Source of the DNA: an uncultured Prevotellaceae bacterium
GTDB taxonomy: Bacteria; Bacteroidota; Bacteroidia; Bacteroidales; Muribaculaceae
Assembly (NCBI GenBank): GCA_900322135.1
Contig: ONYP01000007.1
Coordinates: 1-47,324 of the forward strand
DNA length: 47,324 nt
Reading direction: 5' to 3'
Part shown: positions 14,798 to 24,320 of the stretch, piece by piece
Numbering within the stretch: the stretch's first letter is position 1
Layout of the letters: the number at the start of each line of letters is the position of its first letter
Notes under the pieces: generated by a model
Seen by the model: the letters and a program-made list of their open reading frames with translations, nothing else
What the model was told of the DNA's origin: nothing
The model's database searches: none
Program-made: the position numbers and the translations under genes

Positions 14798-17700
14798 TTA
14801 TCGTTTCATGTCTAGCGGACGGGTAACCTCGTTGACCAGGTAGACGATGCTCTGGTAGGGGATGCCGCCGTTGTTTTCCAGTCCCACCTCACAGGTGCGG
14901 CTGTTGCTGTAGCCCATCTCGACGTGGTGTTCCTTGAGCTGGCGACGCAGTTTGCGCAAGGCCCAGCGGTTGACCTCGGGATGGGTCCAGCCGCGGTCGC
15001 CTGCAAAGCCGCAGCATCCCACGCCCTCGGGCAGAAAGACATGGTTGCTGCACAGGCGCGCAAGGGCGGTCATGGTGTCCACGAGACCCATTTCACGCGT
15101 CGAGCAGGTGAAGTGCAGGGCGATGCGGCGGTCGATGGGCGTGAACCGCAGCCGTTCGCGCAAGAATTCCCAGATGAATTCTACAGGCTCGTACAGTTTC
15201 ATGCGCTTGATGCACTTGCGCATGCGGTGCAGGCATGGGCTCTGGTCACACACGACGGGGTACTTGCCCTGTTCGCTGGCCTGCCACAGGGCCTCGTCGA
15301 GTTCGGCGGTCTTGCGGTCGGCGATGTCGAGCATACCCTTGGACTCCCAGATGGTGCCGCAGCACATCTTTTCCAATCCCTCGGGGAAGATGACCTGATA
15401 ACCTGCCTTGGCACACAGCATCACCATCTCATCAACCAAAGTATACTTCACGGGCGAGCCCTTGGACAAGCCCATCGTCTGGTTGATGCACGAGGGGAAA
15501 TAGACCACCTTGAGGTCAGCAGATTTGCGCCCCGCCTGTGACGCTGAGCGCGAGAACACCCTGCCGGCCTGCGGCTGGCGGGTTATGCCCGGCATGGCAG
15601 GTGTCCACAGGGGCAGTCCTGCCTTGTGCATGATGCCGGCGACACCCTGCATGGCATTGGTACCCAGGGCGATGTGTCCCAGACGGGCCACATCAAGGGT
15701 GAAGCGCAAGCCGCGCTTGACGCCTGCAAAGTGACGAGCAGCAAAGTCGCCCGCCTTGTAACCCAAGCTGCCCTGCGGCAGGGCCTCCTGTCGCACGAGA
15801 TGGGTCAGGTCGGCGACATTGATTTTCATCGGGCACGAGGTAGCACACAAGCCGTCGCCGGCGCAGGTCTGGTTGCCCTGATAGCGGTATTGCTTGACGA
15901 GGGTTGCCAGTCGCTTGGGGTCGCTTCCCGTCTCGCGCAAGTGGGAGATTTCGCGCTGGATGACGATGCGCTGGCGCGACGAGAGGGTCAGTCCGCAGGT
16001 CACGCAATTCACCTCGCAGAAGCCGCACTCGATACACTTGTTGGCCTTGAGGACGCCCTGCACCGTTTCACGCGCGCTGTCGTGGCGGTCGTCTTGAGCA
16101 GCCGCTGCAGGAATATCCAGTCCGCGCATCTTGAGTTCGGGCAGAGGCTTGAAGTGCTTGATGAAGCACTCGGGGTCGTCGTTGAAGATGACACCGGGGT
16201 TGAGCAGGTAGTGAGGGTCGAAAATCTCCTTCAACTCGCGCATGGCGGCAAAGGCCTCCTCGCCCCACTCATACTTGACAAATGGCGCCATGTTGCGGCC
16301 CGTGCCGTGCTCGGCCTTCAACGAACCGTCATACTCCTCAACCACGAGGCGCGCCACATCGCGCATCATAGCGGCATAACGCTGCACCTCGCTCTCGTCG
16401 CTGAAGAGCTGGTTGATGATGAAGTGGTAGTTGCCCTCGAAGGCGTGGCCGTAGATACAGGCGTCGCGATAGCCATGGTCAGCAATGAGGCGTTGCAACT
16501 TGACAGTTGCCTCGGGCAAATCCTCGACGGCAAAGGCGACATCCTCGATCAGGCACGAGGTGCCCACGGGCCGCGCGCCGCCCACGCTAGGAAAGATTCC
16601 CGAGCGGATGGCCCAGTACTGGCCATAGACGGCGGGGTCGGCAGTAAACGCTACGGGTATATAGGTCTTGAACTGCGACAGGCACCGGGTGATAGTCTCG
16701 ATGCGGTGCTGCAGGTCGCCTGGGGTCATGGCCTTGGTCTCGGTGAGGATGGCGGTGAGATTATGGTAGTCACCGGGTTGCACGCCGGGGATGCGGCCGG
16801 CATCCACATCGCGCTTGTATTGCAGATAGACGGGGTCATCAACCGACGCCAACGACAGGTAGTCGAGCATCTCGGCACTCTTGACCATGAGGTTCTCCTC
16901 GCTCATGGCGATGTCCTCGTCGCTGGACTTGAGTTGCTTGAGTGCCACCACCGCCTCACAACTCTCGCGCATCGTGAAGAAGTAGAGCATCGCCGAGGCC
17001 TTGCAGGGGTAGTCGTGCAGCGTGCGCATGGTCACCTGGCTGATGAACGCCAGTGTGCCCTCGCTGCCCACCACGCAGTGGGCGATGATATCAAACGGGT
17101 TGTCGTAGGCGATAAACGGCCGCAGGTTCAAGCCCGTGACATTCTTGATGCTGTATTTCTTGCGGATGCGGTCGGCCAGCGGCTTATTTTCACGGATGCG
17201 GTCACGCAGGGCCTCGATGAGCTTGATGAAATCGGGATGGCTCTTGCTGAAGGACTCGCGGCTCTCCTCGTCGCCCGTGTCGAGCACAGTGCCGTCGGGC
17301 AGCACCAGGCGCGCCGAGAGCAGCATGCGGTCGCTGTTGGCATGGGTGCCGCAGTTCATGCCCGAGGCATTGTTGGCAACGATGCCGCCCACCATGGCCG
17401 AGCCGATGCTTGCGGGGTCAGGCGGGAACACACGCCCCAGGGGTTTCAGGATTTGGTTCACCCTGGCACCCACGATGCCGGGCTGCAAGGTGACGCTGTC
17501 GCCGTCGGGGGCCACGGTGTAATCCTCCCAGTTCTTGCCCGCGACGATGAGGATGCTGTCGCTCACGCTCTGGCCCGACAATGATGTTCCAGCAGCGCGA
17601 AAGGTGAACGGTAACCCTAATCTGCTCGCCGTCGTGACAATCATCGACACTTCTGCCTCATCCTTGGCGCGGATGACCACGCGTGGCGTCAAGCGGTAAA

Positions 17701-17806
17701 AACTGGCATCGGTACCCCATGCCAGAGTCCGCAACTCATCGGTATAAACCCGATCGGCAGGCAACGCCGACCGTATCTCTCTCAAAAATCCGTCATAGTC
17801 CTTCAT
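14798..17806 (-). CDS. FAD- and Fe-S-containing dehydrogenase, YdiJ-like (D-2-hydroxyacid oxidation)
   Basis: The 1002-residue protein fuses two parts. An FAD-binding oxidase (PP-loop region FRAAGTSLSGQ, then GGIVANNASGMNCG; C-terminal FAD-oxidase with GHAFEGNYHF and AEHGTGRNMAPF) is followed by a ferredoxin-like segment with CIECGFCEVNC and CAGDGLCATSCP. Two CCG-type motifs follow, MCCGTIWESKG and GCCGFAGDRGW. This order and length fit E. coli YdiJ (about 1018 residues), a D-2-hydroxyglutarate dehydrogenase; D-lactate dehydrogenases are close relatives. The frame extends 23 codons further upstream, but that stretch contains the promoter, so Met at 17806 is the start. Confidence 0.88.
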   Translation of the reverse strand: MKDYDGFLREIRSALPADRVYTDELRTLAWGTDASFYRLTPRVVIRAKDEAEVSMIVTTASRLGLPFTFRAAGTSLSGQSVSDSILIVAGKNWEDYTVAPDGDSVTLQPGIVGARVNQILKPLGRVFPPDPASIGSAMVGGIVANNASGMNCGTHANSDRMLLSARLVLPDGTVLDTGDEESRESFSKSHPDFIKLIEALRDRIRENKPLADRIRKKYSIKNVTGLNLRPFIAYDNPFDIIAHCVVGSEGTLAFISQVTMRTLHDYPCKASAMLYFFTMRESCEAVVALKQLKSSDEDIAMSEENLMVKSAEMLDYLSLASVDDPVYLQYKRDVDAGRIPGVQPGDYHNLTAILTETKAMTPGDLQHRIETITRCLSQFKTYIPVAFTADPAVYGQYWAIRSGIFPSVGGARPVGTSCLIEDVAFAVEDLPEATVKLQRLIADHGYRDACIYGHAFEGNYHFIINQLFSDESEVQRYAAMMRDVARLVVEEYDGSLKAEHGTGRNMAPFVKYEWGEEAFAAMRELKEIFDPHYLLNPGVIFNDDPECFIKHFKPLPELKMRGLDIPAAAAQDDRHDSARETVQGVLKANKCIECGFCEVNCVTCGLTLSSRQRIVIQREISHLRETGSDPKRLATLVKQYRYQGNQTCAGDGLCATSCPMKINVADLTHLVRQEALPQGSLGYKAGDFAARHFAGVKRGLRFTLDVARLGHIALGTNAMQGVAGIMHKAGLPLWTPAMPGITRQPQAGRVFSRSASQAGRKSADLKVVYFPSCINQTMGLSKGSPVKYTLVDEMVMLCAKAGYQVIFPEGLEKMCCGTIWESKGMLDIADRKTAELDEALWQASEQGKYPVVCDQSPCLHRMRKCIKRMKLYEPVEFIWEFLRERLRFTPIDRRIALHFTCSTREMGLVDTMTALARLCSNHVFLPEGVGCCGFAGDRGWTHPEVNRWALRKLRRQLKEHHVEMGYSNSRTCEVGLENNGGIPYQSIVYLVNEVTRPLDMKR

Positions 17807-17832
17807 AGGCCTTATCTCGTTCGCTATTAGGA

Positions 17833-17863
17833 CAAAGATAGTGCAAACTGAGCGGAGGGCAAA
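17833..17863 (-). promoter_or_regulatory. Promoter of the YdiJ-like gene (degenerate repeat copy C)
   Basis: TTTG (17863-17860), 19 nt and TATCTTTG (17840-17833) on the minus strand. The spacer CCCTCCGCTCAGTTTGCAC resembles that of repeat copies A and B. The promoter lies inside a longer open frame, so it decides the start. Confidence 0.7.
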
Positions 17864-18014
17864 ACAAAAACCCATTTTTTTGATTTATTTGCCATAATAA
17901 CTATTCATTTGGCAACGATACAGCAGATGGCAGCCAAAACCCAAGTCACATAACGAATTGCAGAGACACAAACAAGCTTGCGTCTCTGCTTTGAGGTGCA
18001 TTGTGGAGCAATGC

Positions 18015-18314
18015 TTAATAATATTCAATCGTGAATTGGTGGGTCACATCGAGTTGGCTGCCCCAGGAGTCGCGGTAGACGATGGGCATGCCGCGGTAGG
18101 GCTCGGGGACTTTAAGGACCGACACTTTGCCCCACCGTGGGGTGCCGTAGTCAAACGACTTGCCCGAGAGTACCAGGATGCCGCCCGCATAGTCAAACTC
18201 ATAGAAACCGCCACCCAAGCAATCCTCATGGGGCATGAGCAGGTCGCGGTGCAGGGTCACCATGCCCAAACGCAGGTAACCGCCACTAGTTATGATAAAC
18301 TTGGGGTGTTGCAT
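18015..18314 (-). CDS. Small conserved-looking protein of unknown function
   Basis: A 99-residue reading without signal peptide or membrane segment: MQHPKFIITSGGYLRLGMV, then LHRDLL, CLGGGFYEFDY and VLSGKSFDYGTPRWG. The glycine and aromatic pattern looks like a real compact beta-rich domain, but I do not recognise a family. It starts 34 bp after the CotH gene on the same strand and could be its operon partner. A long opposite-strand frame also covers this interval, but it is antisense to the CotH gene and lacks protein-like features. Region 17876-18014 holds nothing I recognise. Confidence 0.55.
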   Translation of the reverse strand: MQHPKFIITSGGYLRLGMVTLHRDLLMPHEDCLGGGFYEFDYAGGILVLSGKSFDYGTPRWGKVSVLKVPEPYRGMPIVYRDSWGSQLDVTHQFTIEYY

Positions 18315-18347
18315 TGTATCGAGGAATGGGAAGTTCCACTACAGCAT

Positions 18348-19976
18348 TCAGGCCGATGCACCAATGATTATATCGATGATGGCCGAGAAATCGGCGACGG
18401 TAACCTCATTGTCCCCGTTGACATCGGCACGGGCCATAGTCTCCTTGTCGACCTTTTGCCCAAGAAGAATATCCACAAGCAAGTTGACATCGGCAATCGT
18501 TACTTGACGGTCACCGTTGACATCCCCCTTGATAGGCTTGGGTTGAGGAGGATCAGGCGGCGTATAGCCCATCTTCTTGTCCATCCATTCCACACGCTCG
18601 GTGAGCCAATTCTTGATATAGGCAATCTCATCGGCAAAATCGGTCGACACATACTGGTTGGGCCATACCCACACGCCCCACCTGGGCCAGGCCTGAGAGT
18701 TGCGCGCCTCGGCACCGCAGCAGGTGAGTTCATTGGCCAGCGAGTCAATGGTTGCCATCAGGCGGTCGGAGCGCACATTGCCCTCGCGGTACTGTACCCA
18801 CCGCGCGTTGCGTTCAATGATATAGGCCGCATCAATGCTCAGCTTGTACCACCAGAAAGGTATCATGTAGTCCCCGTTCTGGTACAATACCGGATTGTTG
18901 TTGTAAACCCAGTTGCTGGTAGAGTATCCATAGTTGTGGCGCGCGTTACCGAATGCCAGGTTCATGTCCCAGATAGCCATCTTGAAACGCGGGTCCTCGC
19001 TGTCGCGGCGCTTGTAGAACTTGGCACTCAGGCGATAGGCATCCACATTGTGTCCCAGCTCATTAACCAACTGGTAATCGATAAACGAGGTGACATCGAT
19101 ATACTTGCGGTAGCCGATGATGGGGTCACGGAAAGTGGAAGCGGCAAAAGCCGATTCCATCTCGTCGATGGCCTGCTTGATGTAAGCGACCTGGGCAGGT
19201 GTCATCTCATCGTAATCAGGCTCTTTGTACTGGAACTGGATGTAACGGTCGTTATAGGGGTAGCCATTGGTGCTGACGGGATGGAACTTGGAGACATAGG
19301 TGATGTCGTCATTGATGTCCACCTCCATGAGATAACCGCCGGTGAGCGCATCGCCCTCTTCGCCGGGGTCATCAAGATTCAGGCGGTGCTTACCCTTAGA
19401 AACGACCTCGCAGAGCACATACACGCCATAGTAAGTGCCGTCCAGGTAGAGCTCACACAGGCGCCCCTGGGGTGTATACTCCATCCAGGGACGCGCTATT
19501 TCAAAGGCCAGCAGGTCGCGTATCATGCTCTTGTCGGCATAGGGTGCTATCAAGGCCCAATTGTTGTCCTTGGCCATGCCCAGGATAGACACCTTCTTTT
19601 TGTTCTCACTCACCTCGAACGGCTGCTCAAGCGTGCGGAACGAGTAGGGCTTCTTGGGGCTGAGGTTAAAGGAGGAATTACCGCGGTAGCGCAGGGCAAT
19701 ATATCCCTCGTAGTCGATGCGCTGCCCGGGATGGGCCACGGTATCGCCATAGTTGAGCCTGCCATCGCCATTGTGAATGACCTTCATGCGGGCACCGATG
19801 CGGGTCTTGCGCATGATGGAGTCCCCTCCCACCTCGATCCACACGATGGGCAGATTGGTCGAGTCGATGACCACGGTCGTGTTATCGGGCGGATAGTTAA
19901 CAGCGGCCTGCATACCGAACGCAAAGCCCTGCACCAGTACTACAGTCAACAATATGAGCCAAAGGAGCCGTTTCAT
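18348..19976 (-). CDS. Secreted CotH-family protein with C-terminal dockerin-like repeats
   Basis: The 542-residue protein has a signal peptide (about 1-24). The CotH kinase-like domain shows STNLPIVWIEVGGDSIM, LRYRGNSSFNLSPKKPYSF, LIAPYADKSMIRDLLAFEIA, ELYLDGTYYGVYVLCEVV and IWDMNLAFGN. The last ~65 residues hold two dockerin type I/EF-hand loops, DVNGDRQVTIADVNLLVDIL and DVNGDNEVTVADFSAIIDII. CotH of Bacillus is a protein kinase; in Bacteroidales these proteins are uncharacterised. Dockerins bind cohesins in clostridia, but no cohesin is seen here, so surface anchoring or a calcium-fold is inferred. It is a tandem paralogue of the next gene. Confidence 0.88.
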   Translation of the reverse strand: MKRLLWLILLTVVLVQGFAFGMQAAVNYPPDNTTVVIDSTNLPIVWIEVGGDSIMRKTRIGARMKVIHNGDGRLNYGDTVAHPGQRIDYEGYIALRYRGNSSFNLSPKKPYSFRTLEQPFEVSENKKKVSILGMAKDNNWALIAPYADKSMIRDLLAFEIARPWMEYTPQGRLCELYLDGTYYGVYVLCEVVSKGKHRLNLDDPGEEGDALTGGYLMEVDINDDITYVSKFHPVSTNGYPYNDRYIQFQYKEPDYDEMTPAQVAYIKQAIDEMESAFAASTFRDPIIGYRKYIDVTSFIDYQLVNELGHNVDAYRLSAKFYKRRDSEDPRFKMAIWDMNLAFGNARHNYGYSTSNWVYNNNPVLYQNGDYMIPFWWYKLSIDAAYIIERNARWVQYREGNVRSDRLMATIDSLANELTCCGAEARNSQAWPRWGVWVWPNQYVSTDFADEIAYIKNWLTERVEWMDKKMGYTPPDPPQPKPIKGDVNGDRQVTIADVNLLVDILLGQKVDKETMARADVNGDNEVTVADFSAIIDIIIGASA

Positions 19977-20075
19977 CTTTATCTGCTGGTCATCAGTTTA
20001 TTTGAGACCGCAAAAATATAAAAAATTGTGCAAACTGGCATTCAGCATCACTTTATTTCACTCTTTCCCTGTTAA

Positions 20076-21692
20076 TCAGGGCCAAGAGCCGTTAAGGATG
20101 AAACCGATAAGGGCTGTGACATCGCTGATGTCTACCGCAGTATCATGGTTGCAGTCGGCGGCTTCAAGGTCGATGTCCGCGGCCGAGCCAGTCAGCACAT
20201 AGTCAATCAGTGCTGTCACATCGCTGATGTCCACCTCACCGTCACCGTTCACATCACCCAGCACGAGGGCGTTGGGGTCAAATCCCAATTGCTCATCCAT
20301 CCATGCGATGCGCTGAAGAATCCACTGCTTGAGCCACGCCACCTCTTCGGCAAAGCTCTGGGAGACATGATAGTTGGGCCACACATACTGTCCCCATCGG
20401 GGCCATGCCTGGTAGTTGCGGCGCACGGCACTATGGGAAGAGAGGACCGAAGCCAGCGAATCGACGGTAGCCATGATGCGGTCCTGACGCAGGTTGCTGC
20501 GGCGGTACTGTGCCCAGCGCGCCTTGAGGGCGGCGACATAAGTAGGGTCGGTGTTGAGTTTGTACCACCAGAAAGGAATCAGCTGCGGGTCGCCTGCAGC
20601 ATTCAAGACATCGTTGTTCTGGTATATCCAGGTATCGGTGCGCCAACCGTCATAGTAGTCGGCGTTGCCGTAAGCCAAGTTCATGTCCCACAATACCATC
20701 TTGAAACGCGGGTCCTCGCTGTCGCGGCGCTTGAAGAACTTGCCGCTCAGGCGGTAGGCATCCACATTGTGGCCAAACTCCTGTGCAATCTGGTAGTCGA
20801 TGAAGTTCTCCACATCGAGGTACTCCTGATAGTTGGAGGTGCCTGTCGGCCTGTAGTTCCACAATGTACTTTCCATCAAGTCAATGCGGGCTCTGATATA
20901 AAGAATCTGCTCCTGCGTCATATCCTCATAATCGGGCCACTTATACTGGAAATGGACAAACTGGTTGGGATATGATACACCCGTCGGAGAGACAGGGCGA
21001 ATCCTCGAGGTGTGGGTTATCTCGCCCTCGGTACGATTCACCTCCATGATGTAACCTCCAGTAAGTTCATCCCCTTCGATGCCGGGATCGGGCAGGTCCA
21101 AGCGGTGCTTGCCCTTGGAAACAACCTCGGTGAGGACAAACACACCATAATAGATGCCGTCGAGGTAAAGTTCGCAGAAACGACCTTGGGGTGTGTATTC
21201 CATCCACGGGCGGGACACCTCAAATGCCAACAGGTCGCGCATCAAGCTCTTGTCGGCATAAGGGGCCAGCAGGGCCCAGTCGTTGTCCTTGCCCATGCCC
21301 AGGATATTGACCTTTTTTTTCTCGCCACCCTCCTCGAGCGGTTTGTCCAGCGGACGGAACGAATAGGGCTTCTTGGGACTCATGCTATAGGACGAACTGC
21401 CACGGTAACGCAAGGCCACATAGCCCTCGTAGTCGATGTTCTGACCAGGGTGGGCCACCGTGTCGGCATAATTGAGCTGTCCATCACCGTTATGGATGAT
21501 TTTCATGCGCGCGGTGATACGCTCATAGCGGTCGATATCCTGTCCATCCACCTCAAGCCACACTATAGGCAGGTTGGTCGAAGTGATTTGTACATCCTGG
21601 TTGTCAGGCGGGTAATTCCACCAGACCCAGGCATGTGCGGTTCCCGACAAGACCATCAAGGTCAAAGCAAGCAAAAAAAATCGTTTCATCAT
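20076..21692 (-). CDS. Secreted CotH-family protein with C-terminal dockerin-like repeats (paralogue)
   Basis: The 538-residue protein is the same architecture as its downstream neighbour and shares most blocks: STNLPIVWLEVDGQDI, LRYRGSSSYSMSPKKPYSF, LLAPYADKSLMRDLLAFEVS and LWDMNLAYGN. The signal peptide ends near residue 23. The tail has GDVNGDGEVDISDVTALIDY and ADCNHDTAVDISDVTALIGF, a duplicated dockerin-type pair in which the second loop has Cys in place of Val. It starts 3 bp after xerD, so it may be read from the xerD transcript. The second Met of MMKR is an equally good start. A tandem duplication is likely. Confidence 0.88.
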   Translation of the reverse strand: MMKRFFLLALTLMVLSGTAHAWVWWNYPPDNQDVQITSTNLPIVWLEVDGQDIDRYERITARMKIIHNGDGQLNYADTVAHPGQNIDYEGYVALRYRGSSSYSMSPKKPYSFRPLDKPLEEGGEKKKVNILGMGKDNDWALLAPYADKSLMRDLLAFEVSRPWMEYTPQGRFCELYLDGIYYGVFVLTEVVSKGKHRLDLPDPGIEGDELTGGYIMEVNRTEGEITHTSRIRPVSPTGVSYPNQFVHFQYKWPDYEDMTQEQILYIRARIDLMESTLWNYRPTGTSNYQEYLDVENFIDYQIAQEFGHNVDAYRLSGKFFKRRDSEDPRFKMVLWDMNLAYGNADYYDGWRTDTWIYQNNDVLNAAGDPQLIPFWWYKLNTDPTYVAALKARWAQYRRSNLRQDRIMATVDSLASVLSSHSAVRRNYQAWPRWGQYVWPNYHVSQSFAEEVAWLKQWILQRIAWMDEQLGFDPNALVLGDVNGDGEVDISDVTALIDYVLTGSAADIDLEAADCNHDTAVDISDVTALIGFILNGSWP

Positions 21693-21694
21693 TT

Positions 21695-22639
21695 TCAGTC
21701 TTTAGATATTGATTGTGTTGCAGAATGAGTCATTGTGTTGCGGGGATGGTGGGCCAGAATCTCGTCGTGCAGGCGCGAGCGGTCGATGTGGACATAGACC
21801 TCGGTGGTTGTGATGCTCTCATGACCCAGCATCTGCTGAATGGCCCGCAGGTTGGCACCACCCTCGAGCAGGTGGGTGGCAAAGCTGTGGCGCAAGGTGT
21901 GCGGGCTGATGACCTTGCGGATGCCGGCGAGCTCGCACAGCTGCTTAATGATGTGGAAAATCATCTGGCGCGTGAGCATGGCACCGCGACGGTTCAGGAA
22001 CAGGATATCCTCACTGCCCCGCTGGGCGACCTGACGGCTGCGCGTCTGCTCCAGATAAAGCGTGATTTGCTCGATAGCGACAGCCGAGATGGGCACCAGG
22101 CGCTGCTTGTTGCCCTTGCCCTGGACAATGATGTAGCGCTCCTCGATGAAAAGTTGTGAGAGTTTGAGCGTCACCAGTTCACTCACACGCAGCCCGCAGC
22201 CGTAGAGCGTCTCGATGATGGCACGGTTGCGCTGCCCCTCGGCCTTGGACATGTCGATGGCGGCTATCATCGCGTCAATCTCGGCAATGGTAAGCACCTC
22301 GGGCAGATGCCGCCCGATTTTGGGCGTGGGCAGCAGTTCGGTAGGGTCACTGTCCATATACCCCTCGATGCGCAGGAACTTGTAAAAGCCTCTCACGCCG
22401 CTGATGATGCGTGCCTGGGAACGAGGCTGGATGCCCACATCCTGCAGCGTGCAGACAAAGCGCTCCAAGTCATCGGTCGTGGCATGGTCTACTGCCACAC
22501 CTGCATCGGCCAGATAACTTGTGAGTTTGTCCACATCGTCGCTATAGGCCTGAGCCGTGTTGCGGCTCATGCCCTTTTCAAGCGTCAAGTGGCCCAGGTA
22601 GCGCCGCTTCACATCTGCTATGTCGGTTATCTCTCGCAT
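21695..22639 (-). CDS. xerD: Tyrosine recombinase XerD (chromosome dimer resolution)
   Basis: The 314-residue protein has the N-terminal SAM-like core-binding domain (1-105) and the catalytic domain with all six residues in place: R151 (GLRVSEL), K175 (GKGNKQR), H247 and R250 (HTLRHSFATHLLEGG), H273 (LGHESITTTE) and Y282. It acts at dif with XerC and FtsK. The length and GLRVSELV/LRHSFATHLL wording are those of housekeeping XerC/D rather than of an element integrase; D over C is my preference only. No mobile element or att site is visible around it. Confidence 0.9.
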   Translation of the reverse strand: MREITDIADVKRRYLGHLTLEKGMSRNTAQAYSDDVDKLTSYLADAGVAVDHATTDDLERFVCTLQDVGIQPRSQARIISGVRGFYKFLRIEGYMDSDPTELLPTPKIGRHLPEVLTIAEIDAMIAAIDMSKAEGQRNRAIIETLYGCGLRVSELVTLKLSQLFIEERYIIVQGKGNKQRLVPISAVAIEQITLYLEQTRSRQVAQRGSEDILFLNRRGAMLTRQMIFHIIKQLCELAGIRKVISPHTLRHSFATHLLEGGANLRAIQQMLGHESITTTEVYVHIDRSRLHDEILAHHPRNTMTHSATQSISKD

Positions 22640-22660
22640 TTTTGATTTTCAGTCCCAAGT

Positions 22661-22745
22661 TTCTAGATTTTCTAGAGGATCTAGAGCATCTAGATAGTCA
22701 CTCCTAACTCCTCACTCCTAACTCCTAATTCCTCACTCCTAACTC
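22661..22745. repeat. TCTAGA-rich tract joined to TAGGAGTTAG-type tract
   Basis: 22661-22697 holds four CTAGA words at 8-13 bp steps. 22699-22745 holds repeated ACTCCTAACTCCT on the plus strand. The second part runs into the 3' end of the serine hydrolase gene and encodes its final residues and TAG stop. Confidence 0.75.
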
Positions 22746-24320
22746 GCCGTGGATGGTGTCGGTCAACAGAGGGTCGAAATTGTCGTTGGCAAACACGGTT
22801 ACCTGTCCACTGTCAAAAAGCATTCGCAGGCGGCGGTTGTCACCACCGTCAAGCCAGTCGAGGCGCAGGACAAGGGTGTCGCCCTGCCAGGCATAGGCCG
22901 CAGCACTCGTGAACGGGTGCCGTGTGCCCACGAGCTGGTCACGGCACTCCATGATGTATATGGGCCTGTCATCGCCCGTGGTGATGCGCCACTGGCCACA
23001 GGCAGCGACAGCCCGCAGCGGTCCGCGCTTGTCGGTCATCGTGAAGACGCGATCATTGCCATCGGGGGCCACCTCAATCGTGGTAATGCCCAACAGATTC
23101 TCATCCAGGGTAATCGTGCGACCCAACAGTTGAGGCTCCATCGGGTGTGTGGCCTCGCCTTGCGGCGGCTGTATCGTTGCGGCGACAAGTGATGCCTCGC
23201 TATTCCATTCTTCTTCAATCATCGGTTCCACCAGCTTGTAATAGAGTGCATTAAGTTCATCACCATAGTTGGATGCACGGCCGTTGATGACGACCACCAG
23301 GTCCAGCGATGGGACAACATAGATGAGTTGGCCGCCGTAACCCGCCGCAAAATAGCACTCGGCACGCGGATGCTGGATGGCCTTGGTCTGGTAGCCGTAG
23401 CCCAAGTAATAGTCATCGACATTGTAGCCCGTGAACCACGAGCGGATGGTGTGCCAGATAGAGCGGAAGAAGCGAGCGATGCTTTCGCCCCACGACAACT
23501 CCTGGGAGGACTCCTCGCGCGTGGTGATGAGGCGCTGCGTCATGTCGTGAATCCACTGGTCACTAATCAGTTGACGGCCATTCCACTGGCCCTGCTGCAA
23601 CATGAGCTGACCGAGTTTGGCTTCGCTCTCGGTGTGCAGGCGCAGTCCCCATCCCGCCGCCTCGACACTGTCGGGGGCGAGTTCCCAGTCGGCCTGGGTG
23701 ATGTGGAGCGGCGTGAAGATGCGCTCCCGCACATACTCCAACATCGGCCTGCCGGTCACCCTTGTGACAATCATCGCCAGGGCATGGGTACACATCGAGT
23801 CATAGATGAAACGCTGCCCCACTCCGCTGAAGTCGCCGGCAAACCATGCGGTGAGCCAGTCGGCATCGCCCTCGGGGATGGTCAGGTCGGGCTCACGGCC
23901 AGCCGCCATCATCAGCAGATTGCGCACGGTGAGGCTGTCGAGGGCAGGCGGCAAGGTAGCTGGCATCTTGTCGCGCAGGTGCTTGGACACCTTGTCGTCG
24001 ACTGTGAGCAGACCGTCGTCCACAGCCAGTCCCACAGCCATCGCCGTTACCGTCTTGCTGGCGCTGTAGAGCGTGTGGAGCTGGTCGGCCTGATAGGGAG
24101 CGGCATGCCAGTCAGCGATGACCTTGCCATGACGCAGCATCATGAAATGATGCACATCCACCTCGGGCAAACCGGTCAGGTGATTGATAAACGAATTGAC
24201 TAAGCCGCTGTTCATGCCCTCAGCCTCGGGAGTGCTACGCGGCAGTTCGCCCACCTGAGCCATGGTCATCAGGCAGACACTCAACAGCAAGCCGACAGTC
24301 AATAAACAGTATCTCATCAT
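22725..24320 (-). CDS. Secreted serine hydrolase, beta-lactamase/DD-peptidase fold (class C type)
   Basis: The 531-residue protein has a signal peptide (about 1-21). The nucleophile motif S-x-x-K is in TLYSASKTVTAM, the second motif is Y-D-S in FIYDSMCTH, and a G-Y-G-G-Q stretch stands where the third motif (KTG/HxG) lies. This set marks class C beta-lactamase-like esterases and D-amino peptidases. A C-terminal domain of about 150 residues follows. The start codon abuts the stop of the upstream paralogue (TAG then ATG), so the two are translationally linked. The last residues come from an intergenic repeat. A role on muropeptides is inferred from the neighbours. Confidence 0.85.
   Translation of the reverse strand: MMRYCLLTVGLLLSVCLMTMAQVGELPRSTPEAEGMNSGLVNSFINHLTGLPEVDVHHFMMLRHGKVIADWHAAPYQADQLHTLYSASKTVTAMAVGLAVDDGLLTVDDKVSKHLRDKMPATLPPALDSLTVRNLLMMAAGREPDLTIPEGDADWLTAWFAGDFSGVGQRFIYDSMCTHALAMIVTRVTGRPMLEYVRERIFTPLHITQADWELAPDSVEAAGWGLRLHTESEAKLGQLMLQQGQWNGRQLISDQWIHDMTQRLITTREESSQELSWGESIARFFRSIWHTIRSWFTGYNVDDYYLGYGYQTKAIQHPRAECYFAAGYGGQLIYVVPSLDLVVVINGRASNYGDELNALYYKLVEPMIEEEWNSEASLVAATIQPPQGEATHPMEPQLLGRTITLDENLLGITTIEVAPDGNDRVFTMTDKRGPLRAVAACGQWRITTGDDRPIYIMECRDQLVGTRHPFTSAAAYAWQGDTLVLRLDWLDGGDNRRLRMLFDSGQVTVFANDNFDPLLTDTIHGELGVRN

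Noticed and set aside
15626..17584. A 652-codon open frame on the plus strand opposite the dehydrogenase gene
   Set aside because: It is antisense to a gene with clear FAD, Fe-S and CCG motifs. Its translation is His/Val/Ala/Gly-rich without domain logic, as expected from the reverse reading of G+C-rich codons.
17958..20021. A 687-codon open frame on the plus strand opposite the CotH gene
   Set aside because: Antisense to a gene with signal peptide, CotH blocks and dockerin loops; no promoter or domain supports the plus-strand reading.
21695..22639. Tyrosine recombinase as integrase of a mobile element
   Set aside because: Wording and length are those of housekeeping XerD; no tRNA, att repeats or cargo genes are seen.
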